Shown one piece after another: positions 25,933-34,067 of a stretch of 64,000 nt of DNA. The stretch comes from an uncultured Gemmiger sp. Its GTDB lineage: Bacteria; Bacillota; Clostridia; Oscillospirales; Ruminococcaceae. The stretch is from assembly GCA_944386225.1 (NCBI GenBank), contig CALXAH010000006.1:82256-146255 (forward strand). Direction: 5' to 3'. How positions within the stretch are numbered: the first letter of the stretch is position 1; each line of letters starts with the position of its first letter. The translations under genes and the position numbers were made by a program. The notes below the pieces were generated by a model. That model searched no databases and was not told the origin of the DNA. It worked only from the letters and a program-made list of their open reading frames with translations.

Positions 25933-27060
25933 ATGCGAGTACTCATTGCGGCCGGTGGAACAGCCGGTCATATCAACCCGGCTTTGGCCATTGCCGGTGC
26001 ACTGCGTGCCGCCCGGCCGGATACCGAGATTCACTTTGCCGGCCGGCGGGAGGGCATGGAATTCGGCCTTGTTACCGAGGCAGGGTATGCCTTTCATCAC
26101 ATCGAGGTCAACGGCATCCAGCGCCGTCTGACCCCCCAGAACATCGTGCGCAACCTGCAGGCTGTGTGGCATCTGGCCCTGTCCGGGCCGCGGGCAAAAG
26201 CCATCCTGCGGGAGGTGCGGCCCGATCTGGTGATCGGCTGCGGCGGCTATGTAAGCGGGCCGGTGGTGCGCTGCGCCGCTAAAATGGGCATTCATACCGC
26301 CATCCATGAGCAGAATGCTTTCCCCGGCGTGACCAACAAGCTGCTGGCGCGGGATGTGGACGTGGTGTTTGCCGCGGTGCCCGCCGCCGTGGAGAAGCTG
26401 GGCGCGCCGGACAAAACCCTGGTGGTGGGCAATCCGGTACGGCCGGAGATTTTTGCCCAGAACCGTGCAGAAGAGAGAGCCCGTCTGGCTGCCGGGGATA
26501 AAACCGTGATCCTGAGTTTCGGCGGCAGCCTGGGCGCACGCCGTATCAACGAGGTGGTGGCCGATCTGGTCGCCTGGGAGCAAAAGACCCGGCCGCACAC
26601 CATCCTGCATCTGCATGCCACCGGCAGCCGGGGTGTGGAGTTGTTCCGCCGGCTGGGGGAGGAAAAGGGCTTTGCGCCCGGCCAGGATCTGGTGGTCAGC
26701 GAGTACATCCGCAATATGCCCCAGCTGCTGGCCGCCGCTGATCTGGTCATCAGCCGGGCCGGTGCACTGACCCTGGCGGAACTGCAGGCCGCCGGGCGGG
26801 CAGCCATCCTGATCCCCAGCCCCAACGTGGCGGAAAACCACCAGTATTACAACGCGATGGAACTGCAGAAGGCCGGGGCTGCGCTGGTAATCGAGGAGAA
26901 GGATCTGACCGGTGATGGCTTGATCCGGGCTGTGGAGGGCCTGCTGGCCGAACCGGGCAAGCTGGGTGTCATGGGCAAGATGGCCCGGGCCATGGCCGAG
27001 CCGGAAAGCCTGAACAAGATCACCGCCCGCCTGCTGCGTCTGGTGGACGAAGGAAAGTAA
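25933..27060 (+). CDS. murG: MurG N-acetylglucosaminyltransferase
   Basis: 375 residues, GT-B glycosyltransferase that converts lipid I to lipid II at the inner membrane face. GGTAGHINPALA at residues 8-19, HEQNAFPGVTNKLLA, ILSFGGSLGARRIN, and the donor-site ISRAGALTLAELQAAGRAAILIPSP. Start ATG 25933 with GGAAAGGAG upstream; a longer reading has no support. Confidence 0.96.
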   Translation: MRVLIAAGGTAGHINPALAIAGALRAARPDTEIHFAGRREGMEFGLVTEAGYAFHHIEVNGIQRRLTPQNIVRNLQAVWHLALSGPRAKAILREVRPDLVIGCGGYVSGPVVRCAAKMGIHTAIHEQNAFPGVTNKLLARDVDVVFAAVPAAVEKLGAPDKTLVVGNPVRPEIFAQNRAEERARLAAGDKTVILSFGGSLGARRINEVVADLVAWEQKTRPHTILHLHATGSRGVELFRRLGEEKGFAPGQDLVVSEYIRNMPQLLAAADLVISRAGALTLAELQAAGRAAILIPSPNVAENHQYYNAMELQKAGAALVIEEKDLTGDGLIRAVEGLLAEPGKLGVMGKMARAMAEPESLNKITARLLRLVDEGK

Positions 27061-27125
27061 ACCGACCGCGCCGCCGTGCCCTCCTAGGGGGGATGGCGGC
27101 TTTGTAAAAAAGGGGGAGAGACCGG

Positions 27126-28256
27126 ATGGCAAAACGAAAAAAGAAAAATGCCTGCCGTCCCTCGCCGCGCCCTGTGCGGCAGGCCCCTCTGTTTGACCAG
27201 AATACCGCACCTGCCCCGACGCCCCGTCGTGCCGGACGAAGCGGCGGTATGCAGCAGATTGAGCTGAATCTGGGGGAAATGCCTGCCCGTGCTCCGGCGC
27301 CTTCCCAACGGCCGCCCCGCGGGAAGAAGAACCGCAATTCCCGTTCCCGGGCGGCCCGCCGCCGGGTAACTAAAGGAGAGATGCGCCGCCGCCGCCGCAA
27401 CCGGCGGATTCTGGCGGGTCTGCTGATCTGTGCGCTTATCGTTACCGGTGTGGTGCTCTCCTTTACGGTGCTGTTCAAGGTAGAAACGATCACCGTACAG
27501 AATCTGGATCGTTCCACTCCGGCGGACACAGGCCCCTATGCGGAAGAAGCCATTACTGCCGCGTTGGGGGTAGCCGTAGGGGATCAGCTATACAGCTTCA
27601 GTGCGCAGGAAAAAGCTCAGGAGTTGGCGCTGGAGTTTCCGCTGCTGGAAACAGTGGAAGTCTACCAGCACATCCCTTCCACCGTGATCGTTCGGGTACA
27701 GCCGGCTGTGGCCACTTACTGTGTGCAGACTGCCGCCGGCTGGGCCACCCTGAGCGAACAGTTCAAGGTTATGGAACTGTCCAATACCCAGCCCAGCGGG
27801 TTGCTGAGCATTTTGGGCCTGGATGTGCAGACGCCGGTGCCGGGAACTTTCCTGCAGCTGGATATGCCCAGCACAACGGCAAAGCCTACCGAGCAGCCGG
27901 ATTCTTCCGACAGCAGCTCTTCTTCGGCAGAAGCTACACCCGCGCCCACCGCCGAGCCGCAGGATCGTTCCGGCGACCTGTTGCTGCTGCGGCAGATCCT
28001 GAAACAGCTGCAGGAAGAAGGCTTGCTGGATTCGGTTACCCAACTGGATATGACCGATCTGAACCAGATGAGCTTTACCTATGATGGACGGATCAAGGTG
28101 CTGTTGGGAACATCCAACAACCTGACCTATAAGATCCAGTTTACCCAGGCGATTCTGACCAGCCCGGACGGGCTGTCCGCTACCGATACCGGAACACTGG
28201 ATGTGAGCAACATCCGGGAGGACGGTACCATCCGGCCGGTGTTCAGCCCCGATTGA
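27126..28256 (+). CDS. ftsQ: FtsQ/DivIB-type division protein
   Basis: 376 residues. Very basic, Arg/Pro-rich cytosolic N-terminus of about 95 residues, one membrane segment (about 96-120), then a POTRA-like domain (FKVETITVQNL...) and FtsQ domain with the ETVEVYQHIPSTVIVRVQPA strand. A Ser/Pro/Glu-rich linker (STTAKPTEQPDSSDSSSSSAE, broken here) interrupts the C-terminal part. Last gene of the dcw string, and joins FtsL in activating septal wall synthesis. Confidence 0.85.
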   Translation: MAKRKKKNACRPSPRPVRQAPLFDQNTAPAPTPRRAGRSGGMQQIELNLGEMPARAPAPSQRPPRGKKNRNSRSRAARRRVTKGEMRRRRRNRRILAGLLICALIVTGVVLSFTVLFKVETITVQNLDRSTPADTGPYAEEAITAALGVAVGDQLYSFSAQEKAQELALEFPLLETVEVYQHIPSTVIVRVQPAVATYCVQTAAGWATLSEQFKVMELSNTQPSGLLSILGLDVQTPVPGTFLQLDMPSTTAKPTEQPDSSDSSSSSAEATPAPTAEPQDRSGDLLLLRQILKQLQEEGLLDSVTQLDMTDLNQMSFTYDGRIKVLLGTSNNLTYKIQFTQAILTSPDGLSATDTGTLDVSNIREDGTIRPVFSPD

Positions 28257-28269
28257 GTTCACAATATGC

Positions 28270-28300
28270 GCGGCGCCGCCCTGCTGCGGCGCCGCTTTTC
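28270..28300 (+). terminator. Terminator of the dcw cluster
   Basis: Perfect 10-bp GC stem 28270-28279 / 28286-28295 followed by TTTTC. The MFS gene start is only 15 bases further. Confidence 0.75.
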
Positions 28301-28314
28301 TGTAAGGAGTCAGT

Positions 28315-29508
28315 ATGACCAAAAGCCGATGGAATTATAACCACACCCTGTATGCCAGCTATCTGGGGTATGTCTGCCAGGCCATTGTGAACAACCTGGC
28401 GCCGCTGCTGTTTCTGACGCTGCAGCGTACCTATGGAATTTCCCTGGGGCAGATTACGCTGCTGGTGACCTTTAATTTTGGTGTGCAGCTGCTGGTGGAT
28501 CTGGCCAGTACCCAGTTTGTGGACAGGCTGGGATACCGGTGCTGCGCGGTAATTGCCCATGTATGCTGCGCGCTGGGTCTGGCCGGTCTGGCCGTGCTGC
28601 CGGAACTGTTGCCGTATCCTTATATAGGGCTGCTGGCGGCGGTTTGCCTGTATGCGGTGGGCGGCGGCCTGATCGAGGTGCTGATCAGCCCGATTGTGGA
28701 GGCCTGCCCCACCGAGAAAAAAGACGCCGCCATGAGCCTGCTGCATTCCTTTTACTGCTGGGGCTGTGTGCTGGTGATTGCGCTGTCCACCGCGTTTCTG
28801 GCCCTGCTGGGAAACGGCAGCTGGCGGATGCTGCCGCTGCTGTGGGCGCTGGTGCCCGCCGCCAATGCGGTGTTGTTCAGCCGGGTACCGGTCAACAGCC
28901 TGACTCCGGAGGGCGGCGGCATGTCCGTGAGGGAACTGCTGCGAAACAGTGGATTCTGGCTGTTGGCGCTGCTGATGGTCTGTGCCGGCGCGTCGGAGCT
29001 CTCCATGAGCCAGTGGGCTTCTGCCTTTGCCGAAAAGGGCCTGGGCATCAGCAAGACCCTGGGTGATCTGGCGGGGCCCTGCTTTTTTGCGGTGCTGATG
29101 GGGCTTGCCCGCGTGCTGTATGCGGCTTTCAGCGACCGGATCAGCCTGTTGGGCTTTATGCGGGGCAGCTGTGTGCTCTGTGTCGCATCCTATCTGCTGG
29201 CCGTGTTTGCCCCGCATCCGGCTCTGGCGCTGCTGGGGTGTGGGCTGTGCGGCCTGTCGGTGGGTATCCTCTGGCCGGGTGTGTTCAGCATTGCGGCCAG
29301 CCGGATGCCCGCCGGCGGTACCGCGCTGTTTGCCCTGCTGGCGCTGGGGGGCGATCTGGGCTGTTCCTCCGGCCCTGCGCTGGTGGGCTTTGTGTCCGAA
29401 CGGGCAGGCGGCGTATTGCAGGCCGGCCTGCTGGCGGCGATCCTGTTCCCGCTGGTGCTGCTGGCAGGCAGCTTCTGGCTGCGGCGCATCCTGCCGGAAA
29501 ACCGATGA
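28315..29508 (+). CDS. MFS transporter
   Basis: 397 residues with twelve hydrophobic segments and the MFS loop between helices 2 and 3 (VDRLGYRCCAV, a variant of the D-R-x-G-R-R motif). Resembles sugar/fucose-permease-like MFS carriers of Clostridia; substrate unknown. AAGGAGTCAGT before the ATG. It follows the dcw terminator and ends at a bidirectional terminator, so expression may come from readthrough. Confidence 0.8.
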   Translation: MTKSRWNYNHTLYASYLGYVCQAIVNNLAPLLFLTLQRTYGISLGQITLLVTFNFGVQLLVDLASTQFVDRLGYRCCAVIAHVCCALGLAGLAVLPELLPYPYIGLLAAVCLYAVGGGLIEVLISPIVEACPTEKKDAAMSLLHSFYCWGCVLVIALSTAFLALLGNGSWRMLPLLWALVPAANAVLFSRVPVNSLTPEGGGMSVRELLRNSGFWLLALLMVCAGASELSMSQWASAFAEKGLGISKTLGDLAGPCFFAVLMGLARVLYAAFSDRISLLGFMRGSCVLCVASYLLAVFAPHPALALLGCGLCGLSVGILWPGVFSIAASRMPAGGTALFALLALGGDLGCSSGPALVGFVSERAGGVLQAGLLAAILFPLVLLAGSFWLRRILPENR

Positions 29509-29563
29509 AGCAAAAACTCCCCGGAGAACCGCAGCGGCGGCTTTTCCGGGGAGATTTGCTTTT
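29509..29563. terminator. Bidirectional terminator between convergent genes
   Basis: Long imperfect stem built from AGCAAAAACTCCCCGG (from 29509) and CCGGGGAGATTTGCTT (to about 29562); T-rich tails in both directions. Confidence 0.75.
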
Positions 29564-30039
29564 CAGCCTTGCAAGGCGCGGCGCAGACAGGCCAGATCCT
29601 CGTCATTCGGGTGTGCCAGAGCGGCGTCGAAGTTGTCCAGCATGGCCTGCCGCCGGGGGCTGTCCGGCATGGCTTCATACCGTGTGCGCACCGCCGCGGG
29701 CATCCGGCCCTGGCACATGAAGCGGCCTGTCACCGGGCCCTGCACATGGGCCTGTACCGAATCCAGAATTTTGTCGAAATAGGCTGCTGCACCGCCAAAA
29801 CCCGCAGTGCCGAACAGAAAAACCGGCGCATTCCCGATCCCTTCCAGAAATGCGGCCACATCCCCGTCACAGCTGCCCTTGTCCGTCCAGAAACCTATAT
29901 AATAGCGGTCGGCCGCCGGGACATCCGGGCCCGGCTGGCCAAAATACACACACCCGTCTGCGGGCAGTGTATCCCGGATTGTTTCGGCCAATCGGCGGGT
30001 GTTGCCGGTGCGGCTGCTGAAAACGATTGCGTAACCCAT
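29563..30039 (-). CDS. Flavodoxin-fold protein, BilS-like
   Basis: 158 residues. FMN phosphate loop at the very N-terminus (SSRTGNTRRLA, residues 7-17), then flavodoxin strands with the aromatic FMN-flanking segments WTDKGSCDGD and FLFGTAGFGG. The C-terminal MCQGRMPAAVRTRYEAM stretch resembles what I remember of BilS, the small flavodoxin associated with the gut bilirubin reductase BilR. Start ATG 30039 with AAGGAAGGATC upstream. It follows a MarR regulator (BilQ-like) in one operon, but no bilR is seen in the window. A general electron carrier is the alternative. Confidence 0.75.
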   Translation of the reverse strand: MGYAIVFSSRTGNTRRLAETIRDTLPADGCVYFGQPGPDVPAADRYYIGFWTDKGSCDGDVAAFLEGIGNAPVFLFGTAGFGGAAAYFDKILDSVQAHVQGPVTGRFMCQGRMPAAVRTRYEAMPDSPRRQAMLDNFDAALAHPNDEDLACLRRALQG

Positions 30040-30099
30040 AGTCGATCCTTCCTTAAATGCAATGTATGCGCCTGCGAGGGCCAAAGCACCGGCAGATGT

Positions 30100-30531
30100 T
30101 TAAGCTTTCGTACAGCTGCGTTTGTCTGCGATTTTGCGTGTAAGTTTTTCCAGCAGCGCAAGCAGCTGCGCCTGTTCCGCCGCATCCAGGCAGCAGAGGT
30201 TTTCCTGATCCCAGTCAAAAAACACCTGATGGCTGACGGCAAAGGCCTCCTGCCCCTTTTTGCTCAGATCAAGGTGGTAGGCACGGCCATGCTTTTCCCG
30301 CAGCAAAAAACCGTCCTCTACCAGCTTCAGAATGCTGCGCTGGCCATAACCCCAGTCCAGACCCAGCGCCTCGGTAAGTTCAGCCTGGCTGCACCCGGGG
30401 TGCTTGCCTACATAGAGTATCAGAAACAGCATCCCACGGTTCAGACCCAGCTGCTGGAGCTGCCGGGAAGTAAAATCAGAAAAATCGCGGAATAAAACGG
30501 TGGTGCTGTACGCCACAGTCTGCCGGAACAT
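30100..30531 (-). CDS. MarR-family regulator
   Basis: 143 residues, winged helix-turn-helix (CSQAELTEALGLDWGYGQRSILKLVEDGFLLREKHGRAYHLDLSKKG, broken by comment at about residues 46-92) between dimerisation helices. Likely an autorepressor: two palindromes lie over its promoter. Co-transcribed with the flavodoxin gene 60 bases downstream, a pairing that recalls bilQ-bilS. Effector unknown. GGGAGGG before ATG. Confidence 0.85.
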   Translation of the reverse strand: MFRQTVAYSTTVLFRDFSDFTSRQLQQLGLNRGMLFLILYVGKHPGCSQAELTEALGLDWGYGQRSILKLVEDGFLLREKHGRAYHLDLSKKGQEAFAVSHQVFFDWDQENLCCLDAAEQAQLLALLEKLTRKIADKRSCTKA

Positions 30532-30553
30532 GAAACGCCCTCCCTGTTTGTTT

Positions 30554-30594
30554 TACTGGACCCAGTATACGCTGATTACTTGATGAAGTCAAGT
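30554..30594 (-). promoter_or_regulatory. Promoter and two operator palindromes of the MarR/flavodoxin operon
   Basis: Minus strand TTGACT (30587-30592), 17-base spacer, TATACT (30564-30569). TACTGG/CCAGTA (30554-30567) covers the -10 and start region; ACTTGA/TCAAGT (30578-30594) covers the -35. Both fit MarR self-repression. Confidence 0.7.
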
Positions 30595-30609
30595 TGAAGT
30601 TTTACATAT

Positions 30610-30640
30610 AAAAAGGGACAGGCGCAGCCTGTCCCTTTCG
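30610..30640 (-). terminator. Terminator of the lipoprotein gene
   Basis: Perfect 12-bp stem 30612-30623 / 30627-30638; minus strand tail TTTTTATATG. Confidence 0.85.
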
Positions 30641-30663
30641 TTTGTGCATCTGTGCCGAGCGTA

Positions 30664-31479
30664 TCAGCCCACCACGGTCACCGAAGTGATGTGGGGGTTC
30701 AGACCCTCGTACCAGTACAGGAAGCCCTCGGCGTCGATCACCTGACCCACCTGCAGCGCTTCCACGGCGGCATACACCTCGGTGGTGCTGTCGCACAGGT
30801 AGGACTCCACCGTAAAGGTGTAGGTCTCGCCGTTGTAGGAAACGTTGAAGTACAGGTCATCGCCCTGGCTGCCGGAGCCGTCCCAGTTGTACAGGAACGC
30901 CACGTCGTTGCCGGCTTCATCCTGGCCGGCGGCTTCCACCGTCAGGCCCTTGAACTGGGCAAACTGGTTCTGATGGTCGATCAGTTCCTCGGTGCCCAGC
31001 AGGCTGGTGGCGTCGATGGGCTCGGCAATGTAGGAATCGCCTTCCACAAAGGTGAAGGTGCCGTCCATGATCTCCACTTCACCGCTCCACTCGGCCTTGT
31101 AGCCGGTCACGCGGATGCGGGTGCCCTCGGTCAGCTTGGCGTAGTCTTCTTCCGAACAAGCCATGTTGTACAGGAAGTAGGCGCCGTTCTCGTCCTGCGC
31201 GTATACGGTGGCTTTGTCCTCCCACCAGGACTGCTTGGCCTGCACACAGGCTTCGATGGTAACCTGGCTGTCCAGTTCGGCGGCCATATACTCCTCGTAG
31301 CTCATGACGGCCACTTCCTCGCCGTCAGCGGCGGCGCTGGAGCTCTCCTGCGGCTGGCTCTCGGCAGGCTGGGAAGCGGACGCCGCTTCGCTGCTGGAGC
31401 TGGAGCCGGAACCGCCCGCGCAGGCTGCCAGGGAAAGTGCCAGGCAGAACACGGTCAGCAAGACCAGAATCTTTTTCAT
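30664..31479 (-). CDS. Lipoprotein with two OB-fold-like domains
   Basis: 271 residues. Signal peptide with lipobox LAAC (cysteine about residue 20), a Ser/Ala/Gln linker to about 55, then two similar beta-rich domains (about 60-160 and 170-270), each with the pattern of a small OB fold ('QVTIEACVQAKQSWW...', 'RIRVTGYKAEWSGEVEIMDG', 'KGLTVEAAGQDEAGNDV'). Exposed on the cell surface; possibly binds nucleic acid, sugar or ions, but no ligand motif is visible. Single gene with its own promoter and terminator. Confidence 0.72.
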   Translation of the reverse strand: MKKILVLLTVFCLALSLAACAGGSGSSSSSEAASASQPAESQPQESSSAAADGEEVAVMSYEEYMAAELDSQVTIEACVQAKQSWWEDKATVYAQDENGAYFLYNMACSEEDYAKLTEGTRIRVTGYKAEWSGEVEIMDGTFTFVEGDSYIAEPIDATSLLGTEELIDHQNQFAQFKGLTVEAAGQDEAGNDVAFLYNWDGSGSQGDDLYFNVSYNGETYTFTVESYLCDSTTEVYAAVEALQVGQVIDAEGFLYWYEGLNPHITSVTVVG

Positions 31480-31558
31480 GGTATCTCCTCCTTATATCGG
31501 TCTGCTGCGCCCGGCCCCCCTCGGACCGGAAATTCGCAGCAGGCTGCAACACCTAAAC

Positions 31559-31586
31559 ATTATACCGTAAACGGCGCAAAAATCAA
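31559..31586 (-). promoter_or_regulatory. Promoter of the OB-fold lipoprotein gene
   Basis: Minus strand TTGATT (31581-31586), 16-base spacer, TATAAT (31559-31564). The -35 overlaps the stop of the upstream solute-binding protein gene. Confidence 0.65.
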
Positions 31587-33184
31587 CGTTCAGCGCTTTT
31601 TTTGCGGTGATGACGCAGGGCCAGATAGGCCAGGATCAGCACCCAGGCAGCTGCCAGCGCCGCCAGCAGCCCTACCGACATGGCAGGCATCGCCCCCAGA
31701 TCCACCTTGCCGCCGGAGGCAGAGATTGAATCCAGGTGGTACAGGGAAACGGTGTCGGCATACAGCGTATCAATAAAAGCGTCGTCCACCGTCTGATCGC
31801 GCCGCACCGATTTTGTTACCGTTTCGATCAGCTGACCTGCCGCGTCACGCAGCGAGGCTGAACCGTTGAACACAGGGGTGGTAAAGGTATCATCCAGGTG
31901 ATCCAGCAGCAGCCGGGTAGCCTCCAGCTTTACCTGGTAATAGGTGTCGTTGTCCTCGCCGGCCCGGCTCAGATAGTCCTGGTACTCCGGGCTTTCCAAC
32001 GCCTTGGTGGTTACCGGCACATAGCCCTCGGTCTGGGAATAGGCAATCTGCACCGAATCGGTCAGCAGATACTGGGCAAACAGCCAGGAGGCCAGCACCT
32101 CCTGCGGGTCTTCCTTATTAAAGATGCAGACCGAAGGCCCCTGGGAGATCATCTGGGGATGCTCCGGGTCAAACTGGGGTACTGGCATGACGGCGGTTTC
32201 AAATTCCACCACCTTGTCGGCGGGGATATCCAGCAGCGGGGCGTCGGTACCCATCCAGGTGGAACCGGCGGTGGAGTCAATGGCAAACACACACTGGCCC
32301 GCGTTCAGAAAGTTGGCCGGGTATCCGGAGATCTTGAAGGTGGAGAACGCCCCCGCGGCGGTGGCGTCCGCGATCTGATACAGCAGATCGGTGGTTGTGT
32401 CGTTGAACAGCTGAATTACCCCGGTGGAGGTGGAATAGCCCGCCCCCAGCTGCTGCAGCATCTGAATCATCATATTGTCGGTGGATTTGTACAGGAAGGG
32501 GATCAGCACCTGCTGCCCGTTCAGGCTGTACACTCCGTCCGCGCCCTCGGTGGCGGCTGCCGCCCGGGATACCTCCCAGATAAAATCCCAGGTCAGGGTC
32601 TCCGGCAGGGTGTAGCCCAGTGCCTCCACGTAGGTCTTGTTGATGTAGCAGGCCTCGGTGGAACGCATGTAGGGAATGGCATAGTAGTGGCCGTCCAGAC
32701 GGCACTCGTCCAGGAACTGAGGCACGATCTGCTCCTGAGCAGGGGAGTCAAACCGCACCTCGCTGCCGCCCAGCCCGTATTTTTCGTCGGCAAACAGCTC
32801 GTCCAGCGGCGCCACCACGTTGTCGCCGGTCAGATAGGTGGCGATGTGATCCGGGTAGGTAATGCAGACGTTGGGGGTGGTCTGGGTGGTGATGTTGGTG
32901 ATTACGTCGTTGTAGATATCCCCGTAGTTGGTGTACAGCCGCAGCGTTACCGTGATGTTGGGGTACAGGGCCTGGAACTCCTCGATGGTCTGCTTGTAGA
33001 TATCGGTCTGGCGTTTGTTGGTATCGTTCTTTGCCCAGAAGGTGATCTCATACTGGCGGCTTTCATCAAATGTTTCCGGTACGGTGAAGGCTGTCTGTTC
33101 CTGCCGGCCGTGGCAGCCGGCAAAAAGGGACAGGCAGACCGCCGCCAGCACCCCGGCAGCCAACCGGCGCAATCCGGTTTTCAT
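31583..33184 (-). CDS. Extracellular sugar-binding protein with C-terminal membrane helix
   Basis: 533 residues. Signal peptide with lipobox FAGC (about residue 23), followed by a family 1 solute-binding domain (YEITFWAKND..., ITVTLRLYTNYGDIYNDVITN, DEL-type hinge segments). Binds a sugar or oligosaccharide for the two permeases and ATPase encoded upstream. Odd feature: after the binding domain there is a hydrophobic helix (MPAMSVGLLAALAAAWVLI, about 495-520) and a basic end (RHHRKKSAER), so both ends seem membrane-attached. Start overlaps the permease stop (ATGA at 33181-33184). Confidence 0.85.
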   Translation of the reverse strand: MKTGLRRLAAGVLAAVCLSLFAGCHGRQEQTAFTVPETFDESRQYEITFWAKNDTNKRQTDIYKQTIEEFQALYPNITVTLRLYTNYGDIYNDVITNITTQTTPNVCITYPDHIATYLTGDNVVAPLDELFADEKYGLGGSEVRFDSPAQEQIVPQFLDECRLDGHYYAIPYMRSTEACYINKTYVEALGYTLPETLTWDFIWEVSRAAAATEGADGVYSLNGQQVLIPFLYKSTDNMMIQMLQQLGAGYSTSTGVIQLFNDTTTDLLYQIADATAAGAFSTFKISGYPANFLNAGQCVFAIDSTAGSTWMGTDAPLLDIPADKVVEFETAVMPVPQFDPEHPQMISQGPSVCIFNKEDPQEVLASWLFAQYLLTDSVQIAYSQTEGYVPVTTKALESPEYQDYLSRAGEDNDTYYQVKLEATRLLLDHLDDTFTTPVFNGSASLRDAAGQLIETVTKSVRRDQTVDDAFIDTLYADTVSLYHLDSISASGGKVDLGAMPAMSVGLLAALAAAWVLILAYLALRHHRKKSAER

Positions 33185-34056
33185 CCCTTCATCCCTCCTC
33201 TGGAAACGCCCTCCATGATCTTCTTGCGGAACGCCAAAAACAGCAGGATCAGCGGCACCGAGATCACCACCACCGCGGCCATCATGGCGGGGATGTTTTC
33301 CCGGCCAAAGCCGTTCTCCCGGATCTCCTGAATGCCGTTGGAAACCAGGAAATAAGCCGCGTCGTCGGTGATCAGGCGGGGCCACACATAGGAGTTCCAG
33401 CACTCGATCAGTTTCAGGATCGTAATGGTCACCAGGGTGGGGCGGCAGATAGGCACCATGACCTTCCACAGATACTTCAGGTCGGAGGTACCGTCCACCT
33501 TGGCGGCTTTGTACAGCTCGTTCGGCACCTGCTCGAAACTTTCTTTCAGCAGATAGATATAGAATACCGAGGTAATGGAGGGCAGGATCAGGCCGGGGAA
33601 GCTGTTGCGCAGATCCAGGTTGGTAATGGTCACAAAGTTGGTGATCACCACCAGCTCACTGGGAATCATCATCATGGACAGGAACAGCCCGAACAGAAGA
33701 TCCTTGCCCCGGAAAGAAAGCCGGGCAAAGGCGTAGGCGGCCAGTGTGCTGACCACTACCATGGCCGCGGTGGTCAGTACCGAGAAAATCAGGGTGTTCA
33801 GCAGGTACCGGCCCAGGGGCACGGCGGTAAAAGCCTCCGCATAGTTTTCCAGGGTGGGGGAGAGGGTGAAAAAGCTGGGGGTGTATTCGGCGTTGTAGGC
33901 GGCGTAGCTTTTCAAAGAGGTGAGCACCATCCAGTAAAAGGGGAACAGCACGACCACAGCCCAGATGCTAAGCCCCAGATAGGTGACGGCCCGCACAGCA
34001 CCGCTGCGCCGCCGGGCAGACCGGCCGGTGGCCGCCAGATCGGAAGTATGTTTCAT
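33181..34056 (-). CDS. Sugar ABC transporter permease (MalG type)
   Basis: 291 residues, six membrane segments. The EAA loop with the ATPase-binding glycine reads ELYKAAKVDGTSDLKYLWKVMVPICRP (about 185-210, cut here to its core KAAKVDGTSD). Second permease of the importer. Overlaps the binding protein gene by four bases and lies 11 bases after the first permease. Confidence 0.9.
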   Translation of the reverse strand: MKHTSDLAATGRSARRRSGAVRAVTYLGLSIWAVVVLFPFYWMVLTSLKSYAAYNAEYTPSFFTLSPTLENYAEAFTAVPLGRYLLNTLIFSVLTTAAMVVVSTLAAYAFARLSFRGKDLLFGLFLSMMMIPSELVVITNFVTITNLDLRNSFPGLILPSITSVFYIYLLKESFEQVPNELYKAAKVDGTSDLKYLWKVMVPICRPTLVTITILKLIECWNSYVWPRLITDDAAYFLVSNGIQEIRENGFGRENIPAMMAAVVVISVPLILLFLAFRKKIMEGVSRGGMKG

Positions 34057-34067
34057 AAGGCGCCTCC

